From Rhizaria sp. SCN 62-66 (lineage: Eukaryota; Rhizaria, unplaced): a stretch of DNA of 64,000 nucleotides. The stretch lies in contig MEDY01000018.1 of assembly GCA_001724265.1 (NCBI GenBank), positions 62,001-126,000 of the forward strand, read 5' to 3'. Positions 23,400 through 35,200 of the stretch are shown piece after piece. The translations under genes and the position numbers were made by a program. The notes under the pieces are model-generated. The model saw nothing but the letters and a program-made list of their open reading frames with translations, was not told the origin of the DNA and ran no database searches. Each line of letters starts with the position of its first letter. The first letter of the stretch is position 1.

Positions 23400-26300
23400 A
23401 TGGGGGTCAAACACCTCTTGAAGTTGATGCGAGACTAGGTCACCAGGAAGACTTCAGTCGACTTTACGAAAGCAGCACTTGACGTTGCTCTTATGCATCT
23501 TTTGATCGACATTGTTGGTCGCAAACATGGTATCCGTAACGCTACTTTGAGCTCTAAAGGAGTCCGGTCCGCCTCCTCGTCCTCGCTTGAGTCGCTTGTT
23601 GATCAGCTCAAACGTCTTGAGATCGTCATCGATGCGGCTGGCATTAATGCCGCGCTCTCTGACGAGGTTGACGCGTATGGCATGTTTGCGGGCCCTCCCG
23701 CGGAGCTGTTTGGCCGCGTCATGGACAAGCTCGGCCCTCTCCTCGCGCCCGCATATCTCGTTCGCACCACCGCGACCAAGCGCACGACGACGACGACCAC
23801 CACCACCACCACAGTCGTTGTCAACCCTGACGACTCTGATGGCAACGCCGCCGCCCTCGCGCCTCGGACAACGGTCTCCGCGCCCGTTCTTGTCCGCCCC
23901 GCCTTTGGGCCCGCATACGCAGAGACAACCATCACGACGCGCCGCCGCCTCGCTGACTCCGCACTCGAGTCCGTGACGGTGACCGTGGTGCGCGACAGCC
24001 TGCGCACGCGCTACGTGACGGTACCCGTGGTGCGCTTGCACGCATCGTGGGACGGCGGTGCGGAGCCGCTCAAGGCGAGCACCATGGTCTAGCGCAGGGC
24101 GGAGTCTGCGCGGAAGGCTGCGCAGATACGCCAACTAACGCGCAACCACGCGCTGGCGGCGCGCTATGCGGACTCGATCGCCGCCGCAGCTGCGGACGCA
24201 GTTAGCGCGGCACGGAATAGCAGCAGCAGTAGCGCTAATTTGGACGCAGAGAATGAGAATAACGAGGCTGAGACTCCTGCGGCTCCGATAGTTGCAATCC
24301 GTCCTCAGAGTCTTCCGCCAGCAGGTGCGTCACAGCGCCTGCCGCTCGAGAGCGGGCTCAACACCGAGATTAAGACGGGTCGCGTTAAGGCGTTTAACCG
24401 CGCGGCGCTGGAGCTGGTCCACGCAAGCGGCGGGCGCAACTACCGCGCCGACACCGAGGGCGACGTGCATGCGCTGTATCTCGCGCAAAAGCTTAACGCC
24501 TTCGCCATTATCGTCGACGACTCGGACTTCTTCCTCTGCCCCGACCTGGGGACGACGTTCATCACGAGTCTGTTTGATCTCACTGCAAGCCCTGCGCAGA
24601 GCTCCAGCGGCAATGTGCAGACGTGCATTCTCTCGCCGCCTGAGGGCCATATCGCAGCGAGTGTGCGCGCCGCGGGCTGGCGCAACAACACAACGAGCCG
24701 TGAAGACTGGTCAGACCCTGCTCCTGAGCATGCCGATGTCTCGGTGGTTCTGCGCAACGCCGCTGCCTCGATGGCCACTGCTGGCGCCGACAGTCACGTC
24801 ATCGGACTCATCTGTAATTCCGTCATCGGACAAACACTCAATCGGCAGTTCAAGGATTCTGCGCTGACAACTGACGCTGCAGCAGCAGCGTTTGACGCGA
24901 CTGCGCGCGCTGATACAGCCACGGTTGCCGCCGCGTCTGCTGTGGCGGCTGCCGCCAGCGCGGGCGCCAATGACGCTGAAACGGCGGCTGTGGTTGCTTC
25001 GTTTTCTTTGAAGATTGAGAGCTTTTCTAGCTACGATACGGTTTACCGCGACGATTTCGACGCTTGCGAAAGCAATCCGTCTCCTTTGTATCTTGCTTCC
25101 GGCTTTTCCCGCATTGCGAACAAGCTCAAGAGCGCGAACGGCGGCAGCCCGAGTGGTCCCTGCATCAGTGAGGCTGATGTCTCCGCCTCAGCGGCAGTAT
25201 CCGCAGCCGAGGCGGCGCTGCGTGTCGCTGAGCAATGCTACAGCCTTAAGCGACTCGAACCAGCTGTGTCGCATTCTGAGCAAGCAGCCGCGAACGCGCA
25301 GCGCAGGCCGTACGTGTGCGTGTTAAGCGCGACTGAGTGGGTCGGACACTACACAGCGCATTACACTGCGGCGGCGCAGTCCGCCACGCAGCCATCGGAG
25401 ACGCAGTCAGCCGCTGAGTGGGAGGACTGCAGCCTCGAGGGTGTCGTGACGCGCCCGGCGACCCGGGCCACGCTCGCGGAGGAGGCCAAGCGCGTGCGCG
25501 GTCTGTCGCGCGAGTGGCGCGCCGGCGCAGGCTGCCTCCCCGCACTGGCGCGGTTTCACACCGCAAGCGCTCCGCTAGTGACCGCGCCGAGCTTTAGCTT
25601 CGATACGATGCGCGCGTTCGCGCAGAAAGAGCTCGAGGCGACGCTGATGCAATGCCATCTGCCGATGATTGGCGTCATTTGCGGCAATGACATGATTCGC
25701 AGCAAGGCGCTTCGCTCTTTGATGTGGCGATATAACACATTCCGTTCTGACATGTACGTCGTAAAATCGGGCCCGTCTTTCTCTTTCTTGTCCTTATTTG
25801 CCTGATTTCGTATTAATGAATCTTGTATTTTCGCTTAGCCTCACGTCTCTGTTTGCTTAATATGCTTGTGTTGTATTAACAGTGAGAAGAAAAACAAGCT
25901 TGCCAAGGGTCTCAAGATTGCGCTGCAGTTCAACATTGCGATGCAACCTCCTCCTGAAGTCGAAGAGGAATATGATCCTTCTAAAGACATCAAAGTTACG
26001 ATGAAGCTGTTATCGCAATTGTACACCAGTCTTGAAAGCATCCACAATGCTCGTCATAGCTCTAACTCGACTGCGTCTCAGCCCTCACAGCCCGCGCCCG
26101 TATGCCGTTTCGCACTGCAGTCAGCCGACCTGCGCTCCGCCGCGCAGCTTGCCAGCGCGACTGCGCAGCTGCCGCGCGAGGCCGTGATGGCGCTGATGCT
26201 CGTGACGGAGATGTTCACGCATGTTGTCGCCGGCGGCAGCTGCGAGTCTGTGCTCGACGGCTGCCGCGCCGCGCCCGCCGCCTGGACCGACCCGTGGAAG

Positions 26301-29300
26301 GCGCAGTGCCCCGCAGACTACGCTGACGGCAAGACCACCAAGAAGAAGAGGAGCAAGCGAAAGAACGTCGACTACATCCACCTGGACGCCGTTACGCTGC
26401 TCGAGGGCTCGCCAGTCGACACGTTGATCCAGGCGCTGCAGGCACTTAACGCGCGCACGCTGGACTACGCGACCGTGCGCGCGCAGCTCGCGCCGCAGGA
26501 CCGCTTCCGGTTCCTGACCACGCAGTGCGACTACCTGCTCGCGGGTGCGTTTCCCGCGCCGACTGCAGCCAACAACAATCACAACGACGCTGCTGCGGAT
26601 TCTGAGGCTGACGACGACGCGGATGGTAAGACTAACGCCAACGCCGTCTCCGTGCGCCTGTCGCAGGCGCCTGAGTGGGAACGTCCTGACTTGAGCGAGC
26701 ACGCAGCGGCTATTTCGCGCCTGATGCGGCTTGATGCTCTGCAATTTCTCTACGCAGCTGTGGGGCGCGAGAGTTGGGACACGTTCACGGACAAGCCTCT
26801 TGCTCTCACGCTGCCGACGGCGGAAACTGCTGCCACTGAGCTTGTAGCTGCTGCTGATACTACAAACGCAACGGCCCAGACTGCGACTGAGTTTAAGCCC
26901 GCGACTGCAACTGAGCCTCTGCCTGAGACGGCAACTGCGGCGCCCGAAACTGAGCCCGCGATGGTGTCCACAACTGGGGCTATGCCTCCAGTTGAGCCGG
27001 TTAGTGCGTCGACGGTGTCCGACGCCGAAGCGCGCGCTGCGCCCCTGCAGGCCATAGTCGTACCGTTGCTGCAGCTGCCTTACACGTCCGCGCAACACGA
27101 CGTGCTCATGACGCACCCCGTCGTGCTGCAGCGCGAGCGGGCTACGCCGTCGAGCGTTGCCACCGCGGCCGCAGCGCACGCTGACGGCCAACGGGGCGGT
27201 CACTGCCGCGCGCTTGCCACGGCCGCCCTGGGCGCGCCCGCCGCGCCGGCCACTGCGGCGGAGACGCTCGACGGCGCCGCAGCGGCGTGGGGCGCGGGCG
27301 ACGCCGTGCGGCAGTGGGCGCCCGTTGCGGCCCCGCTATACCCGCGTCTGCTGGACGATATCATGATGCGCGCGGTGTGGCAGGGAACGATCATGTCGGA
27401 CAATCAGGCGGCAAACTACGCATGCCCGCGTCTGCCTGCGCTCTATTTTGACTGCGCGCTTGATGTTATCACAGTCTGCAAGGTCGCCGCTGTTAAGAAG
27501 GGCGCAGCGGGAGACGCGGCACGCCTAAGTGCTCCTGCCTCCGCAGCTGCTAACGCTGCCCCTTCCGCTGGCACTGCTTCAAGTCCTGCTCTTGAGCGGA
27601 CCGCGTTTCTCAAGTCGCGTCTGTGCAAGTCCCCTGGCATCACGATCTACCACAACTACAACAACGGCCTCAACTGGATGTGCAACGTCTTCTGGCACGG
27701 CGTCGAGCCTCGCTACCGCCACAATCCCGCCGCCCCCACCTCTGCGTCAAGGCTGCTTCTGCGTGCTTTCCCGGACTCTGATGCCTCGCTGCCGCTGTCC
27801 CCAGCGCTGCCGTGGGCGGCCGCCTCAGCAGACACGGGCGCGTTTGAGCTGTCGAATTACGGCCGCACGATGTTCGCGCCCGTGGTTGCGTCGCAGCAGC
27901 TTGGGCCGCGGCTGGGGCGCTCCGATGTGACGACGGCGGCCCCGCCGCGCGCGTGCGGCCACTTCACGCACGACGCAGTCACCATCACAAGCACGCGCCA
28001 GGCCGCGCGACGCGTGCTGCCGCTGCCGCCGGCGCTCAGGGCCGCGCTTGTGGAACTTGAAAGCAGGGAAGCCGCGCTCGCTGTTGCCGAGCGCGCGGCT
28101 GAAGGCGGCCGCTCTTGCGCTGGTGTCGTGTTCCGCTCTGTTGAGTCCGCGGCAGCGGCCAAGGCGATCAGCGAAGACAATGCTGCGGGCAACAACGCCA
28201 GTGCGTTGACTCACTTTGACGCCTTAGTGCTGAAGCTGATGCTTGACTTGCAAGCCAAGTACTCGCTTCCCGTCAGCTTCACTAACAGTTCCGTTTCTTG
28301 CACCGCGGCCACGAGCTCGCTGTCACATGGCGGCGGTGCGTCAACGCATTCTGCGCTGGAATATGCGCATCAATCCAGTGTTCGCCTTCTGCGCCGCACT
28401 GGCATGTCGCTCACGCTGCTGCTCGCTGAGGGCGCTTTCGCGGCTGACGACAGCTCCGCTGACGAGGATGACGGTGATGCCTTCGCTGCCATGGTCGCGC
28501 TCGATGCACCCGACGCCGCCGCGTACCCGTGGCTGCCGCGCTGGGCCCGCCTCACGCCCGCGGCGCCGCTCTTGGGCTGCGCCGCCGTGCCGCACCTGTC
28601 GCTGGCGCGCGAGCCCTTTTGGCTGCCGCACCTCTCCGCGCTGCGCCGGCTCTATCGCGGCGCCCTGGAGCGCGCCACGTTCGCCGTCGACGAGGGCCAC
28701 CGCGTCACTGCTCTAATGGCTGACGCGTACACCGAGATCGAAGACGGCGCTTCACCCACTGGCGTCTTAGTCGCTTGCACTGTCCCGGCGCGCGCGAGGC
28801 TGGCGGCGCTGTTTGACGCAATGCTGCTCAATACGGTTCTCGCAGTCCGCGTCGCTCAGGCCGCCGCTGGCACTCTCCGTCTGCGCTACCGCAGTCGCGT
28901 CACTGCACCTGACGCAGGGTTGAAGAGCGCATGCTGTTGCACTGGACTCACGTTCTGCCCCGCGGCGCTGGTGACGCACACGCTGGCCGAAGGGGCTTTG
29001 ACTAGCCTCGCCGCGACTGCGCCCACGCCGTTTGGCTGCCGCGCCGCTGCTTCTGCGCATGGCTCTGGTCCCGCGCCGTGGGTCACTGACGCGCTCTTCT
29101 CGCTCTTAGCCCCGCACGATACCAGCGCTGGCGGTGACAGCTGTGACAGCGGCGATCTGACGACTGATGACAAGCCCGCGCGTCTCGCCGCGATTTCTGC
29201 CGCTGCGGCACAGATGCTTAAGGCAGAGCACGAGTACCCTGAATGGATGCCTGGGATGGCGCCTCAGCTTCCCGCTGCTCCTCCCATCATTCCCAGTAGC

Positions 29301-30554
29301 AACAACAAAGTTAACGACGGCAGTGACGACGACGCCAACGACGAATATGATGATTTCTACGACTGCATCCCTAAGGACACCCCGGCTGTCCCTGAGCCCG
29401 GTCCCAGTGACGCTACACCGGTGTCTCTCGCCTCCGCAGCCTCGTCGGTCTGGGTCGACCCTCTGACCGCGCTGAACTCTGCCCAGTGCGCGACGCTGAA
29501 GTGGAGCGACACGCTGCGCTCGATGCTCGTCATGCCGCCGCTTGCCACTGCCAAAGTGTGCGGAGTTGCGTCGACGGACTCGGCCTCAATCGAGGACCCC
29601 TGGACTGAGGGGCTCGGACTGCAGCTCAGCACTGTGGCGGGCACCGGCGCTGGCGACGTGGGTTCGGTTCACATTGCCGCGGGTCTGTTTGGCGGCGAGG
29701 TCCCCACTGGCGACGCGACCCCAATGATGATGCTGCCGACGCCAGAGAGCCTGTTTGCGCAAGTCACTGCGATGCACGCGCGCACGTCCGCCGCTCTCGG
29801 TTCGACACTCTGCAGCGACGATGGCTACGATACTGTGATCTCGCTGACGGATCTGCTGGTGGACGTGTGGCACACATTCGGCGAGCTCCGCCTGCTTTGG
29901 CAGAGTGGGCTCGTGTACCCGCGCGACGGGGATGAGACGCTGCGCGGCTTCCCGCTCCCGCCTGAAACGGAGAAACACGTCGCTGAGGACAAAATGAATA
30001 ACAATAGCGATGCCAATCCCAGTCAATTCTCTGAGTTTGAGTTTGTGGCCTCGAACGCCGTGTTCAGGAGCAGGGAGGCGGCTCTGGCAGTGCACGTGCC
30101 CATCGTGTTCTCGACCTGCTCCAAAAAGAGCGTTCAGGTCGCCAAGGAAGTGCGTCAATCTGCCAACAAAGACCTCCCCGCGTTCGAGCTTAGGATGGCC
30201 CCCGTAGCAAGCCCTACTGTCTTCGCCGATGCTGATGCTGATGGTGACTCGGACGGCACAGGGATGGCGGACGTGGACGCACTGCCGGACGCATCGCTGG
30301 CGGTCGGGTCTGAAGGGTGCGACTGCGCCGCGCCCGTCGTAGTGTGGCGCAACACGGTCGAGCTGCAGCGCTTCCTGCAGTCCGCGACGGAGGAGGTCAA
30401 GGCGGACGGGGCGCAGACCAGCGGGTCCGGGTCTGTGGCGGCCAAGTGGAAGTGGACGACGGTGCTGCAGCTGCAGGGCGCGCCCCCAAAGTTCAAGCAG
30501 GAGGTCGTCGACTTCATCACGTTTATGAATGATACTTACACCGGCACTAGATGA
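23400..30554 (+). CDS. Asteroid/XPG-like nuclease-fold protein, two in-frame UAG codons
   Basis: CDS join(23400..25753,25883..30554), 2,341 aa, stop TGA; intron starts GTACGT (phase 2). The start at 23400 gives MGVKHLLKLMRD, the hallmark N-terminus of the XPG/asteroid family, but codon 13 (23436-23438) is TAG, so this N-terminus is reached only if UAG is sense. Further family marks follow: LEIVIDAAGI with D78 as the first metal-binding Asp, WDGGAEP (compare VLDGG in ASTE1), IIVDDSDFFLCPDLG with the Asp cluster at 373-376, and PMIGVICGNDM at about 757-765 (compare LFAVLCGND). A second UAG is codon 231 (24090-24092), directly before RRAESARKAAQ, where human ASTE1 has Lys. The C-terminal 1,500 residues are unrecognised, with many Ala/Ser inserts. 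Asteroid proteins lack a settled biochemical role; a structure-specific nuclease activity is inferred from the fold. Confidence 0.83.
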
Positions 30555-30966
30555 GAAGTGAGCTTAAGTGTCATTCGTGTGTTTTTATATCAAAGCTAGA
30601 AGAATGATAGGAGGAGGTTCACAATGGTCTGTGTGTGTATGTTTGAGTTTAAACTGCAGGTGTAGAAGACTAGGATTTCTAGTCTTCTACATCTGCTGCG
30701 AAGAAATCATCATTTGTGTTTAGAATATAGAAACAACGTTATCTCTGAAACAAGAGCGTGTATTTGATGATTATTATGATGAATCAAAAAAAATAGATAC
30801 GTATGAACACACCATATATGGCCCGCATACATTCACATTTAATCCCACAGCTGCAGCCACATGCGCGTCGCGTCACTTCACTCGCTTTCAACGCACTTTT
30901 CACAGCATCACTCACGTCTGTCAGAGTGATTGCCGGTTGTTAGGATAAGGAGGCCCAGCGCCGACT
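30555..30966. other. Convergent intergenic region, asteroid-like / METTL1
   Basis: 412 bp between two 3' ends; AT-rich. It contains the strong hairpin at 30661-30691 listed separately. No gene recognised. Confidence 0.5.
30661..30691. terminator. 13-bp perfect hairpin in convergent 3' region
   Basis: TGTAGAAGACTAG (30661-30673), loop GATTT, then the exact reverse complement (30679-30691). It lies about 105 bp after the asteroid-like stop codon, in a convergent intergenic region. It may be an RNA processing or stability element of the 3' UTR on either strand. The terminator label is a guess. Confidence 0.35.
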
Positions 30967-31743
30967 TCAATCGTCTTTGAGGAGGTCGACGCGCGCCTTG
31001 CCGGTGCTGGTGTCGGGCTTGTCGTCGGGCAGACGGCGGTAACAAGCAGGCCACTTGGAGCCGTGGTTGCGGGTCACCTTCTGACCCTCGCCGGTGCCGC
31101 CGTGGATGGCCTCAAAGCAGGGGTCCGCGTCCTGGAGCTCGGCGTCGGGAATGCGCTCGAAGAGCGGGTGCTCGTCGAGGTGCTGCTTCATCCAAACGTG
31201 CAGGTCCTCGACGTCGGTGATGGTGTAGAGGATGCCGCCCTCCTTAAGCGAGTATGCGTAGAAGTCCAGGAACGAGGGGTTGATAACGCGGAGACGGTAC
31301 TTAGAGCGCTTGAAGTGCGGGTCGGGGAAAAGGAAGAACATCTTGTCGAGCTGGCCCTTGTTGAAGTAGTTGGGGCAGAACTTCATGATGTTGGAACGAA
31401 TGCACGAGATGTTGTTGAACTTGGCGATCTCGCCCTCGCCAAGCTTGTCCGCGGCGTGCTTGGCGCGCGCAACCTCGATAGAATGGTTGACAATGTCAGC
31501 GACGCGGTCGCGGATCTCGATTCCCACGATCAGCTCGTTGGGGTAGAGGGGAGCGAGGGTGTGGAGCAGACCGCCGAAACCGCAGCCGATGTCGGCGAAA
31601 GTGACCTGCTTGGTGCTCTCATCGGTGATCCAGCCGGGGAAAGCGGCCGCCCAGTCGTAGGAATCAGGGGTAGCGGGAGGGAAGATGTCGCTCGTCGCGA
31701 GAGGGTTGGCGTGGGCGCGAATGCGCTTCTTGCTGCTGCTCAT
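30967..31743 (-). CDS. METTL1: tRNA (guanine-N7)-methyltransferase catalytic subunit, METTL1/Trm8
   Basis: Single exon, 258 aa, stop TGA; normal length for the family. It methylates G46 in the variable loop of tRNAs using S-adenosylmethionine, usually as a heterodimer with a WD40 partner (WDR4/Trm82). Motif I is DIGCGFGG at 51-58, the acidic end of the next strand is GIEIRD, and the family-specific FLFPDPHFKRSKYR block lies at 137-150, with the catalytic Asp in PDPH. RVINPSFLDFY and TDVEDLHVWM also match. No targeting signal is evident, so nuclear or cytosolic. No low-complexity inserts and no UAG codon. No Trm82-like partner is seen nearby. Confidence 0.96.
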   Translation of the reverse strand: MSSSKKRIRAHANPLATSDIFPPATPDSYDWAAAFPGWITDESTKQVTFADIGCGFGGLLHTLAPLYPNELIVGIEIRDRVADIVNHSIEVARAKHAADKLGEGEIAKFNNISCIRSNIMKFCPNYFNKGQLDKMFFLFPDPHFKRSKYRLRVINPSFLDFYAYSLKEGGILYTITDVEDLHVWMKQHLDEHPLFERIPDAELQDADPCFEAIHGGTGEGQKVTRNHGSKWPACYRRLPDDKPDTSTGKARVDLLKDD

Positions 31744-32267
31744 CGAAAGAGGAACAGGGCCTAAGAATGCGTGGGGTCATACAGAACCATGTGATTAAAT
31801 TGGTGAGCTTAAACAAAATTGAATAGGTACATGCGTACTGCTAATCTTTAATGAAACCTGTTGCATTTCCAAATGACGGATTCCAAAGATAGGACTTCTC
31901 CTCGCATTCTTGCCTCTCGCGACAACTCCGCTCGCACGACTGTGCGGCAAAATTGCCCCAGCCAGCCTCGCCCACAGCACAATGACAGCAACTGCTTGTG
32001 AACAAGTCGTTTGGAACATGTAGTACAATATATTCTTTGATCTCTGCCGTATTAACTTAAAAATGAGTTTAAATTAACGTGGTCTATTTACAAACTGTAT
32101 TATTTTTTTCGTAGGCTAACATCTTTAAACAACGTATTGTGCTTTTGTTCTGGTGCAGTGCAATCTTTCAACGGTTAAGTACCTCTCACAAACCATCACC
32201 TAGCTCTCTGTAGCACGCTAGCGTCAACTGCAAATAGTAATATACAGCTTTTTTAAGTGTTTTCAAC
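31744..32267. other. Divergent intergenic region, METTL1 / purple acid phosphatase-like gene
   Basis: 524 bp, AT-rich, holding both promoters. No gene, RNA or repeat recognised. Confidence 0.5.
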
Positions 32268-35200
32268 ATGAGTCACCACTCTAAAGGTGACTCACCTGCT
32301 GAAAAGGGCGCCCAGCATGAGACGGAGTTACAGAGCTCTCTTCACGCTACCATGGCCACCAGCACTGCAGGCCAATCAGCCCTAGCAGCCGAGCTTGTCC
32401 CAAGGCAACACAGCGCCAACATTGCAGCTACCCAAAATCTTGCTGTTTAGAGCGGCGCAGTGGCCGCGCCCGAAGCCAACACTGGTGACGACAGCAAGCC
32501 GTCGCTTTCTCCTCTCTCGCCAGTCCCGGTCACTGCTACCGTCACAACGCGCAGCAACAACAGTAGCAACGTGATTGCAACCACAAGCAACTGCAACAGT
32601 CCGTACAATAGCCGGTCAGGGGGCCTCCGCGTTGACCTGAGCGACTTTGGATTTCACACTAGTCGTGACAGTGCGACTGCAGCTGCTGCTGTTGCTGCAG
32701 GCGCTGGCGCTGATGCCCGTGCGAACGATGGCACTGCTGTTGGTGTAGCGAGCAGCAGCACGAGTAGCGTGGTTGTGGCGACAATGGCGCAGGCTCCGTC
32801 AACATGCATCCTTGCGCCCCCTCCTGAGCCTGGCCGCTTTACTGACACTGAGAGTGCCAGAGATACTACGACTAACATTGCAAACAGCAGTGGCGCCGCG
32901 GCAGACGGCAACGACGTAAGCAGCAATACGCGTGACAGTCTTGCTCGCAACCTTGGCGGGACAGACGTGGACATCGGTTTTTTTAACCATGGTGATCGTC
33001 TCACAGTCGCTCCAAGCCACGGCTACAGACCAAATGACGGTCTCCGTGGCAACAACAACAACATCGCAAGTAGTGTTGCAAGCGGCAGTGACGTATCAAG
33101 CGTCGCCCCCGCCCCGATTGTTCTGCACACGCGGTCTGTCCCCGTAACAATGACTATGGGCGGAAGCAGTAGTCATGGGAACAGCGGCAGCAGCAGGGGC
33201 AACGGTGCTGGAGGCACTATCGGTAGCGCATTTGCTGGAAGCAACTCCGGGACAAGTTTGGCTGGCACAAGGACTCTGTTCACCCGACCGCTCCCGGCAA
33301 CTCCAGCACCATCGCTATCGATGTCACAGTCATTGCGCTTGGCACAACTTCCCGAGGAATGCGACTTTGCTGCGGATGTCATCAATGGCTTCCAAGCGAT
33401 GCAAATGTGCAACGATAACAGCTATATCACGACTGCTCTCGGCGACGATACCCTCACGCGCGCACTCAACGCCACAAATAACAGTAGCCGTGATCCGACT
33501 AATTCCGTGGGCGTCAGCATCATCGCTGATTCAGCTGGGCTCTTCAACCAACAGAGTCAAGCAAACGCGAACCCCCACACTCTTGCGAACGCATATGCTC
33601 CAAGTGCAAGTGTGGCAAGAAACACCCTTGCTACACATAACAGTGGCGGCGAAAGTGAGAAAAAACAAGCGCAAAACAACGACGCCCGTGTCGACGAGCT
33701 TGATAGCAGTGGAAGTGAGAGCAGCACAAACACAAAGACTCGTGATACTAGGATCATCTCGGGCATCATTACTTCAGACCTACACAATCCGCAAACTAGC
33801 AGTAACGCTAATACGACAGCGCACAATGATATTGTGTTGCAAGAGCAAAAGCAGCAACAACAAGAGTATGCACTGCTGCAGCGTCAGATTGCTCTAACTC
33901 AGCTAAACAGAAGGCCAACGCAGTTGTTCAACACCTCGCACAACAGCAGCACCCAGTCACAATCGGCAGTGCCAACGCCAACCTTGCCACGCGCACGCGC
34001 ACTCTCCAACGCACACGGCATTGTCTCGGGCGCAAACAACACCAATACCAACGGCTGCGTTTACATCGACAACAATACTGCAAACGGCTCAACATCTAGC
34101 AGTGGTGCGAATAACAGCGCTAATAGTACAAAATGTGGCAGCAGAGTAAGGTGGGGCCGCTCTGTGACTGCAGCGCCAACTCCGGTCGACACCCCGACAG
34201 CTCTAACACCAACTGTAATCACCCCGCATCTTCTCAACCAGTACTACAACACACCTGACGTGTCCACAGCTGCTGAGCATTTGCCTGCGACTGGTAGAAT
34301 TCCCGCAGTCATTACTGTTGTTCCGAGCGCTCACTCACCTGCTGCCATAAGTCAGTTCCAGCTTCCGCCGCCACCTCAGTCGCCCTCAGTACACGCAAAG
34401 TCTTCCGCAACATCTTAGAACAACTTGCGTGTTACGAGTGAAAGCGGTGCAAACACTGAAACTGGCAACAGAAGCTCTACCAGCACAAGTAGCAGTTTGA
34501 ACAACGATTGCATCGGCAGTGACAGCGGTAATTGTGTCGCCAGCGGTTTCAATGCTGCTAACAACAGCTCGAAAAGGGTGACAACTGTGACTGCAGAGCC
34601 AGTCTTAGCTGATGTTGCTTCAGTGCCCGATGCAGCGGTTGTACCAGCCATTGTAAAGCTAAAGCACACACGCTATAGCTTTGGTATTGCTGACAGCTCA
34701 AACAGTGATGGTGGCAACAGCAACATGAGTGCGTCGACCTTTAACAATGCCAACACCAAGAACGATCCAAAGCCGAGTAAGAAGCTGATGCCGTTCTTTC
34801 GTCGCGTGAATGTTGACCCAAGCAGCAATGTGACCGCAGCAGCAGCAACCACTGATGAACCAACGTCTGGTGCTACTGCACCTGAAGTTGCCTGTATTAA
34901 GTCTAACGAAAGCAGCAGTCTGTCACATCTCTTCGGCAACAACCAAAGCGGCGCTGAAGATGTGTCTGAGGTTGCAGATAAGGTTAGCACAAGAGCTATT
35001 TGTCGGGCTATGGCTAATAGCGCTGATAACTGCTGCAGCTCAGATACACAGTCAGTAAGCTTAGTCCAGGCAGGACTCTTGCGTATTCGCACTGCCGCTG
35101 CTACCACGCTTGCAACACTCACAAACAACACGGCCACTGCCGCAAGCAAATCGCTAAGGGTCACTGTCGGCGAACAAAATGATGCAAATTATGCTAGCGG

